Shown here piece after piece: positions 39,374 through 47,640 of a stretch of DNA of 47,866 nt. Origin of the DNA: a virus. Location of the stretch: the IMG/VR virus record IMGVR_UViG_3300046674_000084, positions 1 to 47,866 of that record. One strand, written 5' to 3'. Numbering within the stretch: the first letter of the stretch is position 1; every line of letters starts with the position of its first letter. A program made the translations under genes and the position numbers. Below the pieces are notes generated by a model. The model saw only the letters and a program-made list of their open reading frames with translations. It did not search any database and was not told where the DNA came from.

Positions 39374-39803
39374 TGTCGATACTCTCCTTTAGTGAGTTGG
39401 TAACCGCGTCCGCCGCCGCGCTTTTCTTAGCTGCGAATGCGGGCCGAATAAAAGGGCGGGGCCTCATTTTGGACGTGCCGTATTCCAGCCAGCGCCCCAC
39501 GTCCGCCTTGCGCATACCGCGCTTACCGTTCCGTTTGTCCGGGTAGCTGCCAGTAACGAAAACTTCGTATGTAGCGATGACGCCAACGCGTGACCTATCC
39601 GGGGCGTACGCCATACCGATACCTAGCGTTAGCTCCCCGGTATCCTTCGGGGCCTCCGCGCGTACCTCGTTCTTAAGAACCTCCGCGCCCTTGGCCGCAG
39701 CGACGCGGAGCGCTTTATCTCCGGTCACCGTCTCTTTCATTTCGTCCAGCCACGCCAATACGTCGTCACTTCCTGTTACGCTTAATGATGAACGTCCCGC
39801 CAT
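39363..39803 (-). CDS. HK97 gp10-like tail completion/connector protein
   Basis: 146 aa. The family outline is SVTGSDDVLAWLDEM, a helix, RAEAPKDTGELTLGIGM, then VEYGTSKMRPRPFIRPAF near the end. Start ATG 39803. Usually such proteins lie upstream of the tail tube gene; here the gene lies between the T frame and the tape measure, overlapping both. It probably joins head and tail. Confidence 0.75.
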   Translation of the reverse strand: MAGRSSLSVTGSDDVLAWLDEMKETVTGDKALRVAAAKGAEVLKNEVRAEAPKDTGELTLGIGMAYAPDRSRVGVIATYEVFVTGSYPDKRNGKRGMRKADVGRWLEYGTSKMRPRPFIRPAFAAKKSAAADAVTNSLKESIDNGR

Positions 39804-40463
39804 TTTTCTTAGCCTCCGTGAGATTGACACCGAACATAGCCGCCATAGCCTCCGCAGAGGGCTTAGCTTTGACTTCCGGTTCTTGCGCCCACGGGACAAA
39901 GTCCAAAGGCTTGTAGGGCGGGGTATCCGCCCCGCGATTGACGTTAGCGACAGTGGCCGCAACCACGCCCGCGCGTAGGTCTTCCATCCGTTCCCCGAAG
40001 GGTTCAATGCTGTAAAACGCAATCCACTCGCCAAACTCCGCGCTAGACATAGCCGCCTGAAGTTCAGCAACGGTACGGCCCATTTTCAAAGCCAGCCGGA
40101 ACCACATAGCGCGTTCCGGACTGGCCCTTAGTTTTTTGCTGCCGCGTCCTCAGCTTCCGCGCCAATCTTATTAACGGCCATTGCGTGGCGTGCCATTTCA
40201 GCCAGCGCGAGGGCGTTACCGTCTTGCAGCGTAGCCACGTCCTCTTTTGTGAAGAGGGGCGTATCGTCTTCCGCAACCACGACAGCCGCCACAAGCGAGG
40301 CTTCGAAATGCGAGGCCGATTGGTCCCCAGCTTGGACCGATTCGCGGAACGAGTCCCGCGCCTTGCCCGTCAGTACGCGGAAGCGGAGGACCGCTCCAAC
40401 CGCCTTAACTTCGATTTCCTTAACTTCTGCGCGGAGGGCCGCAAAAAGCAATTCCTTATTCAT
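39766..40463 (-). CDS. Tail assembly chaperone GT fusion by -1 frameshift
   Basis: The G frame (40463-40128) ends ...GCA AAA AAC TAA, which contains the heptamer A AAA AAC at 40131-40137. A -1 slip there reads CTA AGG GCC ... straight into the downstream frame, with no stop until 39766, giving a 232 aa G-T protein. The T part (MWFRLALKMGRTVAELQAAMSSAEFGEW...) is of the DUF4035 type seen in lambda-like T regions. G and GT hold the tape measure during assembly. An internal ATG at 40107 could also begin T alone, but the frameshift is the conserved strategy. Confidence 0.8.
40128..40463 (-). CDS. Tail assembly chaperone G
   Basis: 111 aa, acidic, starting MNKELLFAALRAEVKEIEVKAVGAVLRFRVLTGKARDSF. 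The phage tail chaperone family has this N-terminal beta start and helical remainder. ATG 40463 has GGGAG upstream. Its end carries the slippery sequence leading to GT. Confidence 0.8.
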   Translation of the reverse strand: MNKELLFAALRAEVKEIEVKAVGAVLRFRVLTGKARDSFRESVQAGDQSASHFEASLVAAVVVAEDDTPLFTKEDVATLQDGNALALAEMARHAMAVNKIGAEAEDAAAKN

Positions 40464-40491
40464 AAAGACTCCCAAATTAAAGGGTTAGATT

Positions 40492-40512
40492 AAAAAGCGG
40501 GCCGAAGCCCGC
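40492..40512 (-). terminator. Intrinsic terminator after the tail tube gene
   Basis: On the minus strand GCGGGC-TTCG-GCCCGC (40512-40497) is followed by TTTTT (40496-40492). The UUCG tetraloop makes a stable hairpin. It likely lowers expression of G, T and the tape measure relative to the abundant tail tube. Confidence 0.8.
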
Positions 40513-40517
40513 CGTGT

Positions 40518-40946
40518 TTAGACGCCCGGGGTAACCGTGATATCGCCCGTAATGTCAAGTACGATGTTGCCCTTGTACACAGCGTCAACCTTTGCCGCGA
40601 TAGGGAACGTGGACACGAACGCGCTAAACGTGATAGTCGATTCGTCCGAAAGCGTAACCGTGAAGTCCTTAGCCGTGCCAGCCTTCTTAGCCGCCAGAAG
40701 GGCCGCGTGCGACTCTTCCTTAAGGTTAATGTCTACCGCCAGCGTGACGCTACCCCAGTCTTGCAGACCCAAGATACGTTCCTTAGCCGTAGACGAGAGG
40801 TTAGTAACGTCGATTTGCGCCGCCTTGCCGTCAAAGCCGCTAACGTCGGAGACGTTGGTAACCGGGGTGAGGACGGGCGCGCCGCTCGTGCCCGTGTTCA
40901 TTTCAATTTTGGTACCTTGTGCCGAAAGTGCCGTAGAACCGCTCAT
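40518..40946 (-). CDS. Major tail (tube) protein
   Basis: 142 aa with tail tube features: SGSTALSAQGTKIEMNTG start, DGKAAQIDVTNLSSTAKERILGLQDWGSVTLAVD, KDFTVTLSDESTITFSAFV and a beta-rich finish. It assembles the tail tube. Downstream terminator matches a highly expressed gene. Confidence 0.85.
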   Translation of the reverse strand: MSGSTALSAQGTKIEMNTGTSGAPVLTPVTNVSDVSGFDGKAAQIDVTNLSSTAKERILGLQDWGSVTLAVDINLKEESHAALLAAKKAGTAKDFTVTLSDESTITFSAFVSTFPIAAKVDAVYKGNIVLDITGDITVTPGV

Positions 40947-40955
40947 GTGTACTCC

Positions 40956-41297
40956 TTAATATGTGATTGAAAAGTCAAGACGCGAGCCGTACAGCTTCGT
41001 ATCCGCTTCGAATGTGCCAACGGGCGAACCTTGCGGGACGCCCTTAACCGTAGGGTTGATAAGCGCTGTGCGTACGTCTTCCATGAGCGTAGCCGCGTCC
41101 ATCCGGGTAGCCGCCCATACGTCGATTTGCACAATAGCGTTACGCGCGGACGGAAACCCGTCCAAGTAGGCGCTGTCGCTACCGCCGACGACGTTGTAGG
41201 TAATCCACGGGGTAGCCGTGTGGGGCGGCGCTAGGTCCGGAAAGACGTTACCGCCCGCCAGCGCGAGGAGGGCGTTATATACGAGAGCTTCAACCAT
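40956..41297 (-). CDS. Tail terminator/completion protein (DUF3168-like)
   Basis: 113 aa. Typical elements are VEALVYNALLALAGG at the start, PWITYNVVGG, NAIVQIDVWA, and a LMEDVRTAL helix. Caps the tail tube before head joining. The ATG at 41297 has the better-spaced GGAGA site; an ATG at 41306 is too close to it. Confidence 0.8.
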   Translation of the reverse strand: MVEALVYNALLALAGGNVFPDLAPPHTATPWITYNVVGGSDSAYLDGFPSARNAIVQIDVWAATRMDAATLMEDVRTALINPTVKGVPQGSPVGTFEADTKLYGSRLDFSITY

Positions 41298-41649
41298 TGT
41301 TTGCATTCTCCGTACAGACAAGGTCCGTGTACTCGCGCGACATAGCGTTAGGCATTACGGAGTTGACGTTGAACACGAGGCCGCCAGCGCTCAGCGCTAC
41401 AACCCTGTCCGCGTTCGTTACGTCAGTCCGATACCGGATACGGATAGAGGCGGACGCGCTGTCTACCTCCGTGCCGCCCGTAACTCGTTCCATGCCGCGT
41501 ACCTGTACGACGCTGGCCCATACTTGGGCGTACTCCGTCCAGACGTTGAGGGGTTGCCCGAGGGCGTCCCGTCCGCTGGCCTTGCGCTGTAGCGATACCC
41601 GTACGCTTAGATTTCCCGCAGCAAGGCGGGGCTTGTTCGTGGTTGCCAT
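41290..41649 (-). CDS. Head closure/head-tail adaptor protein
   Basis: 119 aa of the HK97/SPP1 gp16-like group: RVSLQRKASGRDALGQPLNVWTEYAQVWASVVQVRGME, then RIRYRTDVTNADRV and a MSREYTDLVC end. It seals the connector after packaging. Overlaps the next gene. Confidence 0.85.
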   Translation of the reverse strand: MATTNKPRLAAGNLSVRVSLQRKASGRDALGQPLNVWTEYAQVWASVVQVRGMERVTGGTEVDSASASIRIRYRTDVTNADRVVALSAGGLVFNVNSVMPNAMSREYTDLVCTENANNG

Positions 41650-41651
41650 GC

Positions 41652-41951
41652 TTACACCAATGCCGGGTCACGGTCGCGGCGCAAGATGGAAACCACAGCG
41701 GGGCTAATCGGGTCTACAGCCCCTTCCCGGTCCCCGTATAGGGTAGCGAGCACGAGCAAGGTAGCCGACACGATATGGACGGGATACGGGGTATCCGTGC
41801 CGTCATACGGTGCGGGCGTCTTCCACTTCAGATACGAGGCCACGATAGCGGAGGCCGCCGGGATGAAAACCCCGGTTAGCTCCGCGTCGCTATACGTGTC
41901 GTCAATGCGCAAATGCCGCTTGGCTTGGTCCAGCGTAATAAGGTCGGTCAT
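41652..41951 (-). CDS. Head-tail connector protein, gp6-like
   Basis: 99 aa, helical: ITLDQAKRHLRIDDTYSDAELTGVFIPAASAIVASYL and VSATLLVLATLYGDREG are hallmarks of the HK97 gp6 family. Forms a ring under the portal. The ATG overlaps the portal stop (ATGA). Confidence 0.9.
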   Translation of the reverse strand: MTDLITLDQAKRHLRIDDTYSDAELTGVFIPAASAIVASYLKWKTPAPYDGTDTPYPVHIVSATLLVLATLYGDREGAVDPISPAVVSILRRDRDPALV

Positions 41952-43306
41952 TCCGCGTTGTCCTCCGTAGTCTGTGCCGCCGGGTCGTCAGAAGCGCCCG
42001 GGGACGCGTCCACAGCCCCGCCAGCGGGTTGCACGGGCTGGGCGAAGGGTTGGTTACTGTCGCGCTCTGCGAGGGCCGCCAGCGCGTAGTTTTGCTGTTG
42101 GAGATACGGCGTATCCCCGCCCTTGACCGGAGCAAGGCCGACGTAAGCGCGGGCCTCGTTAGGCTTCAGGTAGCCCGCTTGGATTGCGGTAGAGTTGGCC
42201 TCATGCTGGGCCGCCTCGTCCATACGCATAAGTTCGCGCGTGTCCAGCCGCAGCGCGGTATCCGTGGGGACCGCCAAGGCGTCGTCTAGGAGTAGTTCGA
42301 TTCCGTCAATGTGCGCTTGCAAGCAATCCGAGTAATACATGCTTTCGTAGATTGCTGAGCTACTAGCCGTCTTTGCGCCCGTATCGAGTCCGATCTTATG
42401 GCCCGGTACGTGGAAGCATCGGGCCACGTCCTCAGCCGTCCATTTCAATTGCTCAATCGTCTGAGCGTCCGCGCCCGTCATAGTCACAGACGAGAATTTC
42501 AAATCATCGCCCACGACCATAAACTTACCGGAGTTGGACCCGTGGTAGCCTTCCTCAACGCCGCGCTTAAGCCGTGCCGCCGTCTCGTCACTGATAGAAC
42601 CCGGGGCCGACAGCACGCCGCTAGGGCGGGCCGCGTTTCCAAAGAACGCCGCGCTATTGGTAGCAATGGCGTTACCCAGCGTGGCCGCCGCAGCGCAAGC
42701 CGCAATTGGCGACATACCTACGAGGGGATGCCAAGAGGTAATCCCCCGGTCGTGGATAATGTCACGGGCCGGGACTACGGTAGATTCAAGCGGGGAGACT
42801 TCCAGCGGGGACATTGAAATCTGATAGAAGACCGCGCCGCTAGGGGAGACGAGAGGGATAACGTACTTAGGGTTAAGGACGTGCATTTCAATAACCGCCT
42901 CTTGCGCGTTACGCACGAGGAGCACGTACGCGTTGCCGTGTGCAAGCTTGGAAGCTACCCAAGCCTTAATGAACTGTGCCCGGGTCTGGTACGGGTTAGG
43001 CTTGCGGAGGAGCTTCGTATAGCGGGGCGTGTTGACTTCCTGCCAAACGCTATCGATAAACTTAACCGCCTTAATCCTAAGCTTCCCAATGTCCGAGCTA
43101 ATCAGGTCGATACACGAGAACACGGCGGAACTGGCTAGCATGCCGTCCCGGGTCGTAAGCGTCTCGTTCTTTTGCCATGCGCCCATAAAGGGTTCACGGA
43201 TATAGCCTTGCGAGCCAAGGGAACCGACAGCAACCGCGCCGACAGCGCCAACCGGAATAGCGCCCTTGGGCTTGAAGCGTTTAGTTAGCGTGTCGAAAAT
43301 TGCCAT
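41948..43306 (-). CDS. Portal protein, HK97 family
   Basis: 452 aa. Conserved parts are SAVFSCIDLISSDIGKLRI, NPYQTRAQFIKAWVASKLAHGNAYVLLVRN, IIHDRGITSWHPLVGMSPI, and KWTAEDVARCFHVPGHKIG. Forms the dodecameric vertex for DNA entry. Acidic/Pro-rich tail. TAATG overlap with the preceding gene. Confidence 0.95.
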   Translation of the reverse strand: MAIFDTLTKRFKPKGAIPVGAVGAVAVGSLGSQGYIREPFMGAWQKNETLTTRDGMLASSAVFSCIDLISSDIGKLRIKAVKFIDSVWQEVNTPRYTKLLRKPNPYQTRAQFIKAWVASKLAHGNAYVLLVRNAQEAVIEMHVLNPKYVIPLVSPSGAVFYQISMSPLEVSPLESTVVPARDIIHDRGITSWHPLVGMSPIAACAAAATLGNAIATNSAAFFGNAARPSGVLSAPGSISDETAARLKRGVEEGYHGSNSGKFMVVGDDLKFSSVTMTGADAQTIEQLKWTAEDVARCFHVPGHKIGLDTGAKTASSSAIYESMYYSDCLQAHIDGIELLLDDALAVPTDTALRLDTRELMRMDEAAQHEANSTAIQAGYLKPNEARAYVGLAPVKGGDTPYLQQQNYALAALAERDSNQPFAQPVQPAGGAVDASPGASDDPAAQTTEDNAE

Positions 43307-43497
43307 TAAGCCTCCTTATTAGCTGCCCGCTTCTTGGCGGGTTCGGTCTTCACCGGTTCAACGTAGGTCTTGACCGCACCAAGGGCATACAGTACGCGGG
43401 CTTCCTCAATAGGCATTTCGCGTACTTCGCCTTCTTTCATGGTACGAAGCAATGGAATATCACGGAGCGCTTGCACCGTGGTTTTAGTCTGTGACAT
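43306..43497 (-). CDS. Hypothetical small protein between capsid and portal
   Basis: 63 aa: TTVQALRDIPLLRTMKEGEVREMPIEEARVLYALGAVK, then a Lys/Ala-rich tail (AKKRAANKEA). Looks like the short beta-helix head proteins often beside capsid genes. Function not known. Confidence 0.65.
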   Translation of the reverse strand: MSQTKTTVQALRDIPLLRTMKEGEVREMPIEEARVLYALGAVKTYVEPVKTEPAKKRAANKEA

Positions 43498-43531
43498 AGT
43501 GTAAGCACTCCTAGATATTGCACTGAGGGAA

Positions 43532-43547
43532 CCGCCCCGAAGGGCGG
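43532..43547 (-). terminator. Hairpin after the major capsid gene
   Basis: On the minus strand CCGCCC-TTCG-GGGCGG, eight bases past the capsid stop. Followed by TTCCC rather than a T-run, so a partial terminator or an mRNA 3' stabiliser. It resembles the hairpin after the tail tube gene. Confidence 0.5.
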
Positions 43548-43554
43548 ACCAAGC

Positions 43555-44865
43555 TTAGGCGTACGCAGCGCCGGTAATCAGGCTTGCGCACAGACCCGGG
43601 CGGCGGGCTTGCCAGTTGATAAATTGGCCGATCTTAACCGCGACCATGCCCGATTGGAACATGCTCACGAGTTGGGCCGTAGCCGCGTCTGCAACCGGAG
43701 TCGTAGACATGAGAATGCTCGCTTCCGTCGAGCTCTCGATTTGCGGGCCTGCGTCTTCCGAGAGGTAGATTTCATCGGGGACGAGGAACACAATCTTATC
43801 GCCCGGAATGTTATTGCTCGTAAGCACCGGGAAGTTTTCCAGAACGCCGCCGTTGACGGTCATATCCGGGAAGTACTTCGCGCCCAGCGCATTACGCATC
43901 GAGCCGATAGCCAGAGCGCGGGCCGGGGACATTGCGAACGTGGCGCGCGAGAGGTCGATATTAGCCGCGATGAACGGACCGACAACCTTTTGCACGTCAG
44001 CGATAAGCGCGAGGGCGTCCGTACCGCCAGCCGCGATACCGGTCACGCCGTTAAGCACGCCAGCCGGGGACACGTCAGCAACAGCCGCCGCCGACGACAG
44101 GAACGAACGGTCAAGACCTTGGGCCGTAGCCTTCAGCAAGTCCGCTTGTACGAGGGCTTCCGCCGCCGGGGAGCTAAACTTGATAAGTTCGTCCGAGAAC
44201 ACGGCCAGCGCTGCAACCTTGTTCCAACCCAGCTTGACCGAATCGAACCCAGCCGCCGTAACCGGGGCGGGCGTAGCTTCGCCAACCCAGCCAACCGACG
44301 TACCGCTAATCTGCGAGCTAACGCGGACGTTAAACGGAATCTTGCGGAGGTTCAAACGGCCAAGGATCGTTTGCGGGTACAGCATTTCGATGAAATCGCC
44401 CGCGTATTGTTCCGGGTAAATCAGGTTACCGGCCCATTGCGCAACGGTCGTAGTACCTGCCGACGCTGCCGCCTTCACGATACCCGTAACGATAGCGTCG
44501 TCCTTAAAGTGGTCTTCAGCCAGCGACTTAGCAATAGCCAAGTTGCCCTTAGCGCGCGCCATAACCATAGCGACGCGGGTAAATGCCGAACCCTTCGGGG
44601 CGTTGGGCTTGACTTCGATCTTGGCCGTGGCCGGGATTTCGAGGCCCTTAGCAACCACGGCGGTAGCTGCCGCTGCTTCCGTAGCTTCTTGTTCCTTCAA
44701 CAGCGTAAGGCGGGCTTCAAGCGACTTGATTTCGCCAGCGAGGGCCGTACCGCGCGCAACTTCCGCGTCCGTCATTTCCATACCCTTAGCCACGATAGCC
44801 GACTTTTCGTCAGCCTTAACCATGAGTTGGGCTTGGGCGAGTTTGATCATTTCCGACAGGTTCAT
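43555..44865 (-). CDS. Major capsid protein, HK97 fold
   Basis: 436 aa. The N-terminal about 75 residues are a coiled-coil scaffolding (delta) domain (DAEVARGTALAGEIKSLEARLTLLKEQEA), expected to be removed by the protease encoded just upstream. The remainder shows the HK97 capsid pattern (YPEQYAGDFIEMLYPQTILGRLNLRKIPF, GWVGEATPAPVTAAGFDSVKLGWNKVAALAVFSDELIKFSSP). ATG has TAGGAGT upstream. Confidence 0.95.
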   Translation of the reverse strand: MNLSEMIKLAQAQLMVKADEKSAIVAKGMEMTDAEVARGTALAGEIKSLEARLTLLKEQEATEAAAATAVVAKGLEIPATAKIEVKPNAPKGSAFTRVAMVMARAKGNLAIAKSLAEDHFKDDAIVTGIVKAAASAGTTTVAQWAGNLIYPEQYAGDFIEMLYPQTILGRLNLRKIPFNVRVSSQISGTSVGWVGEATPAPVTAAGFDSVKLGWNKVAALAVFSDELIKFSSPAAEALVQADLLKATAQGLDRSFLSSAAAVADVSPAGVLNGVTGIAAGGTDALALIADVQKVVGPFIAANIDLSRATFAMSPARALAIGSMRNALGAKYFPDMTVNGGVLENFPVLTSNNIPGDKIVFLVPDEIYLSEDAGPQIESSTEASILMSTTPVADAATAQLVSMFQSGMVAVKIGQFINWQARRPGLCASLITGAAYA

Positions 44866-44888
44866 ATGTACTCCTAATAGAGAGAGAT

Positions 44889-45530
44889 TTAAGAAAGGAG
44901 AAGCAAAACGCGAGCTACCGCCGCCTTGCGGGCGTCGTCACTCACCGGGGCCGCTTCACCTTCCCCGTTTGCTGTGGCTTCGATAGCCGGGGCAATCGCC
45001 GCCCGCGTCTCTACTGCCGTTTCGCCCGGAGCCTTGGCCGCCGCTTGCGCGTCCGCCTCGTCTACCGTGCTCAAAGACTTAAACGCCGTAATCACGGCTT
45101 CCGGATTGCAGGGAATAGCCACAAGGGAAAGTTCGTGTACTTCCGCCTTGGTGAAATCCATACCGCCCGCCTTATTGGGTTCGTACTCTTCCGGCTTGAA
45201 GCCGATAGACACGCCCTTAATGATTCCAGCCTTGACGCTGTGCCAAGCCTCGTCCGTCCGGTCCTTCACCGCGCCCGCTTCCTCTACCCGCGCAATCTTG
45301 GCGCGGAAGGGGAGGCCCTTGGCCGTGGGCGTGCCGAATCGAACATTGCCGACAGGTTGCTTATGGTCGTGATTGAGGAGCAAGGGGACTTCCGCATTGA
45401 AGCGGAGGCCCGTTGACTTGACGCTATCCTTAACCCGGTCCAGCGTTGGCGTAGTCGCTACGCCTTCAATCTCTCGCGCTTCGTCGTTAAACGATTTGAT
45501 GCTGATAGCGGAGAACGCTTTAATGCTCAT
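44889..45530 (-). CDS. Prohead maturation protease, HK97 U35 type
   Basis: 213 aa. Active-site histidine in LLNHDHKQPVG (H54/H56 region) and serine in KGVSIGF (S108). The EIEGVATTPTLDRVKDSV start is typical. It cleaves the capsid N-terminal domain. C-terminal tail is acidic/Ala-rich and likely self-cleaved. AGGAGC upstream. Confidence 0.9.
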   Translation of the reverse strand: MSIKAFSAISIKSFNDEAREIEGVATTPTLDRVKDSVKSTGLRFNAEVPLLLNHDHKQPVGNVRFGTPTAKGLPFRAKIARVEEAGAVKDRTDEAWHSVKAGIIKGVSIGFKPEEYEPNKAGGMDFTKAEVHELSLVAIPCNPEAVITAFKSLSTVDEADAQAAAKAPGETAVETRAAIAPAIEATANGEGEAAPVSDDARKAAVARVLLLLS

Positions 45531-45538
45531 GTGCGCTC

Positions 45539-47164
45539 CTAAATAAAGAAGAGTTGGTAAGTGCGGGGCTTTTCTACTTCGCCCGCTGCTAGGACCGTTG
45601 CGCCAAACGCCATAGTGGCCGCTACGAGGCCGTCAATACGTCCCGTGGCTTTGCTCTTGTCCAGCTTGCGGTTCCCCGCCGGGTCTTTGATGACTACGGC
45701 GTTACCCGCGCACATCGTAAGCACGTCCGTGTTGTCGTGACGGAAGCGTCCGTTTACTAGCTCCGCTTCGAAGAGGTCCATAGCCGGGGAAATGTCCCGG
45801 AACCCTTGCCCGTGCTCCACGAGGAAAAGCTTGCCGCCGTCGCGCTTGGGAATGGTCGTATCGATGCCTAGCCGGGAGAACTCCTTAGCGAGAAGGTCAA
45901 CCCGCCAACGGTCAAACGCGATTGAATGGACGTTCAAGCCGTCGCATATGTCGAGAATGTCCCGGGCTACGTGCTCGTAGTCCACGGTACGCCCCGGAGT
46001 GGTCCGGAGTAGCCCTTGCTTGGCCCATAGGTCGTACGGTACCCGGTCGCGCTTGGCCCGGTCCTCTAGCCCTTGCTCTGGCGTCCAAAAATAAACCTGA
46101 GAGTGCCAGAGGTCGCCAATCTTGCCGATAAGCGCGAATGACGTAAGGTCGGTTGTGCCTGAGAGGTCCAGCCCGCCGAATAGCTGTGTAGTCTTGTCAA
46201 AATCCGTCCACTCGCCAGCGCAATCCTTCCACACAGCCCGCGATATAAACGGGGCCGTGACGGAGACGCGTTGGTTAAGGATAAGGTTACGGAAAGTGTT
46301 CTCTACGGCGGGCATACGGGCCGCTTGCTTGGCTTGCTCTACGAGGTCGTCCAGAGAGCGAAAGATACCAAGGGCCGGGTTAGACATACGCCAACCTTCC
46401 TCGTCCATAATGTCCGCATCCGGAGGGGCCGCGTACAAATGGCAAACAATGCGCGGGTCTTGCGACCGCTCCGCGTCGTCTAGCCACTGGCTGAGCAAGT
46501 CCGCGTCCGTAGCCGCCTGAGTGGACAGCGCGATAAGCATAGGCTGGGCGTGTGCGCCTTGTGACGTAGTGACCGCGTCGATAAAGTCATCTTGCGGGCC
46601 TTTAATCTGTCCAATCTCGTCCAAGATAGCGAGGACCGGGGACAGCCCGTGAGTGGTCTTGGCCTCTGCGGACAGCGCCTTGTACTCAACGTTCATACGA
46701 AGCCCTATCAGCTTCTTACCGGACGGATTAATCTTTACGCGGGACTGCAATAGCTCCGATTGCTGGACCATCTTGGCCGCAAGGGCGAAGACTAGGGCCG
46801 CTTGGTCGCGGGACATAGCCCCGGACACAATCTGAGAGTTAAGGACCGCTTCCGGGCCAGCTAAGTGCAATAGGAGGATGGTTGCAATGGTCGCGCTCTT
46901 GGCGTTCTTTCGAGCGATACTAAAGAGGGCGCGCCTCGTCTTGTGCGGGTTGTCGTAGACCGAGTAAAAGAACGCTTCTTGGAATTCCGCCAGCCTCAGC
47001 TTTTGGCCGACTAGCGCGCCTTCCGGAATAACGCAGACTGTCTCAATCCAACGCATATTCCTCTCAGCCCGGGAGAGGTCCGCCACGGGCAAGCTACGCC
47101 AGTCCCGCAGCACTGGTACCGGGCCGGACTTGAAAGGGCTTCTAAGCCGCTCCTCTGGCGTCAT
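45539..47164 (-). CDS. terL: Terminase large subunit
   Basis: 541 aa. The N-terminal ATPase has a Walker A variant FSIARKNAKSATIA (84-91) and Walker B LAILDE (D182, E183). The C-terminal nuclease has FGGLDLSGTTDL with D333. This is the HK97-like terminase group, typical of cos phages. It packages DNA into the prohead. Overlaps the small subunit stop (ATGA). Confidence 0.95.
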   Translation of the reverse strand: MTPEERLRSPFKSGPVPVLRDWRSLPVADLSRAERNMRWIETVCVIPEGALVGQKLRLAEFQEAFFYSVYDNPHKTRRALFSIARKNAKSATIATILLLHLAGPEAVLNSQIVSGAMSRDQAALVFALAAKMVQQSELLQSRVKINPSGKKLIGLRMNVEYKALSAEAKTTHGLSPVLAILDEIGQIKGPQDDFIDAVTTSQGAHAQPMLIALSTQAATDADLLSQWLDDAERSQDPRIVCHLYAAPPDADIMDEEGWRMSNPALGIFRSLDDLVEQAKQAARMPAVENTFRNLILNQRVSVTAPFISRAVWKDCAGEWTDFDKTTQLFGGLDLSGTTDLTSFALIGKIGDLWHSQVYFWTPEQGLEDRAKRDRVPYDLWAKQGLLRTTPGRTVDYEHVARDILDICDGLNVHSIAFDRWRVDLLAKEFSRLGIDTTIPKRDGGKLFLVEHGQGFRDISPAMDLFEAELVNGRFRHDNTDVLTMCAGNAVVIKDPAGNRKLDKSKATGRIDGLVAATMAFGATVLAAGEVEKPRTYQLFFI

Positions 47165-47640
47165 TGGAGCAACCCGCCTTCCAGCGCTTCGAGGTCGGAG
47201 AGGGCCGAAGTCTTGCGTGCGCCTCTGGCCGCCTTCTCAGCCGCCAACTTACCGCTAGCGTCCGCCGAACGCCCTACGGTTGCCTCTGCGTGGACGTGGA
47301 TACAGCGCGAGAGCGCTACAGCCCGCCGGGAGAGGGTTTCCATGAGCGAATGCTTAGGGTTAGTTACCGGAGTGCCCTTGGCATTAACCAGTACGTCCCC
47401 TTCCTTTTCAATCTCCGAGCTAAGCCGCTCAATGTGCTCTTGGCAACGGGCTAGGTTAGCTGCGTGCTGAAGGTCTACCGGGTTCCACGTATCAGCCGCG
47501 CGGGCCAGTACGATAGCTTCCCAAAAGGGCATAGCCGCTTCTGTAATCCGGATATGGGCCGGAGGTTGCATTACTCCCGAGTACGCCGCTTGTGTCGCTT
47601 CTACCGCATAGGAGGCGGAATCCGCTCGCTTTCTTGTCAT
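47161..47640 (-). CDS. terS: Terminase small subunit (P27-type)
   Basis: 159 aa, helical, with an N-terminal DNA-binding half and WNPVDLQHAANLARCQEHIERLSSEIEKEGDVLVNAKGTPVTNPKHSLMETL, a signature of the P27 family. The ATG at 47640 is preferred because GAGGAG (47650-47655) lies 9 nt upstream; an ATG 33 nt earlier lacks a site. It recognises the packaging site, which should lie upstream in 47641-47866 or 1-423. Confidence 0.85.
   Translation of the reverse strand: MTRKRADSASYAVEATQAAYSGVMQPPAHIRITEAAMPFWEAIVLARAADTWNPVDLQHAANLARCQEHIERLSSEIEKEGDVLVNAKGTPVTNPKHSLMETLSRRAVALSRCIHVHAEATVGRSADASGKLAAEKAARGARKTSALSDLEALEGGLLQ

Noticed and set aside
40707-47454. Long rightward open frames inside the late block, such as those near 43609-44877 and 34983-36233
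   Set aside because: They are antisense shadows of the capsid, fibre and other genes, Arg-rich with no ribosome sites or family features.
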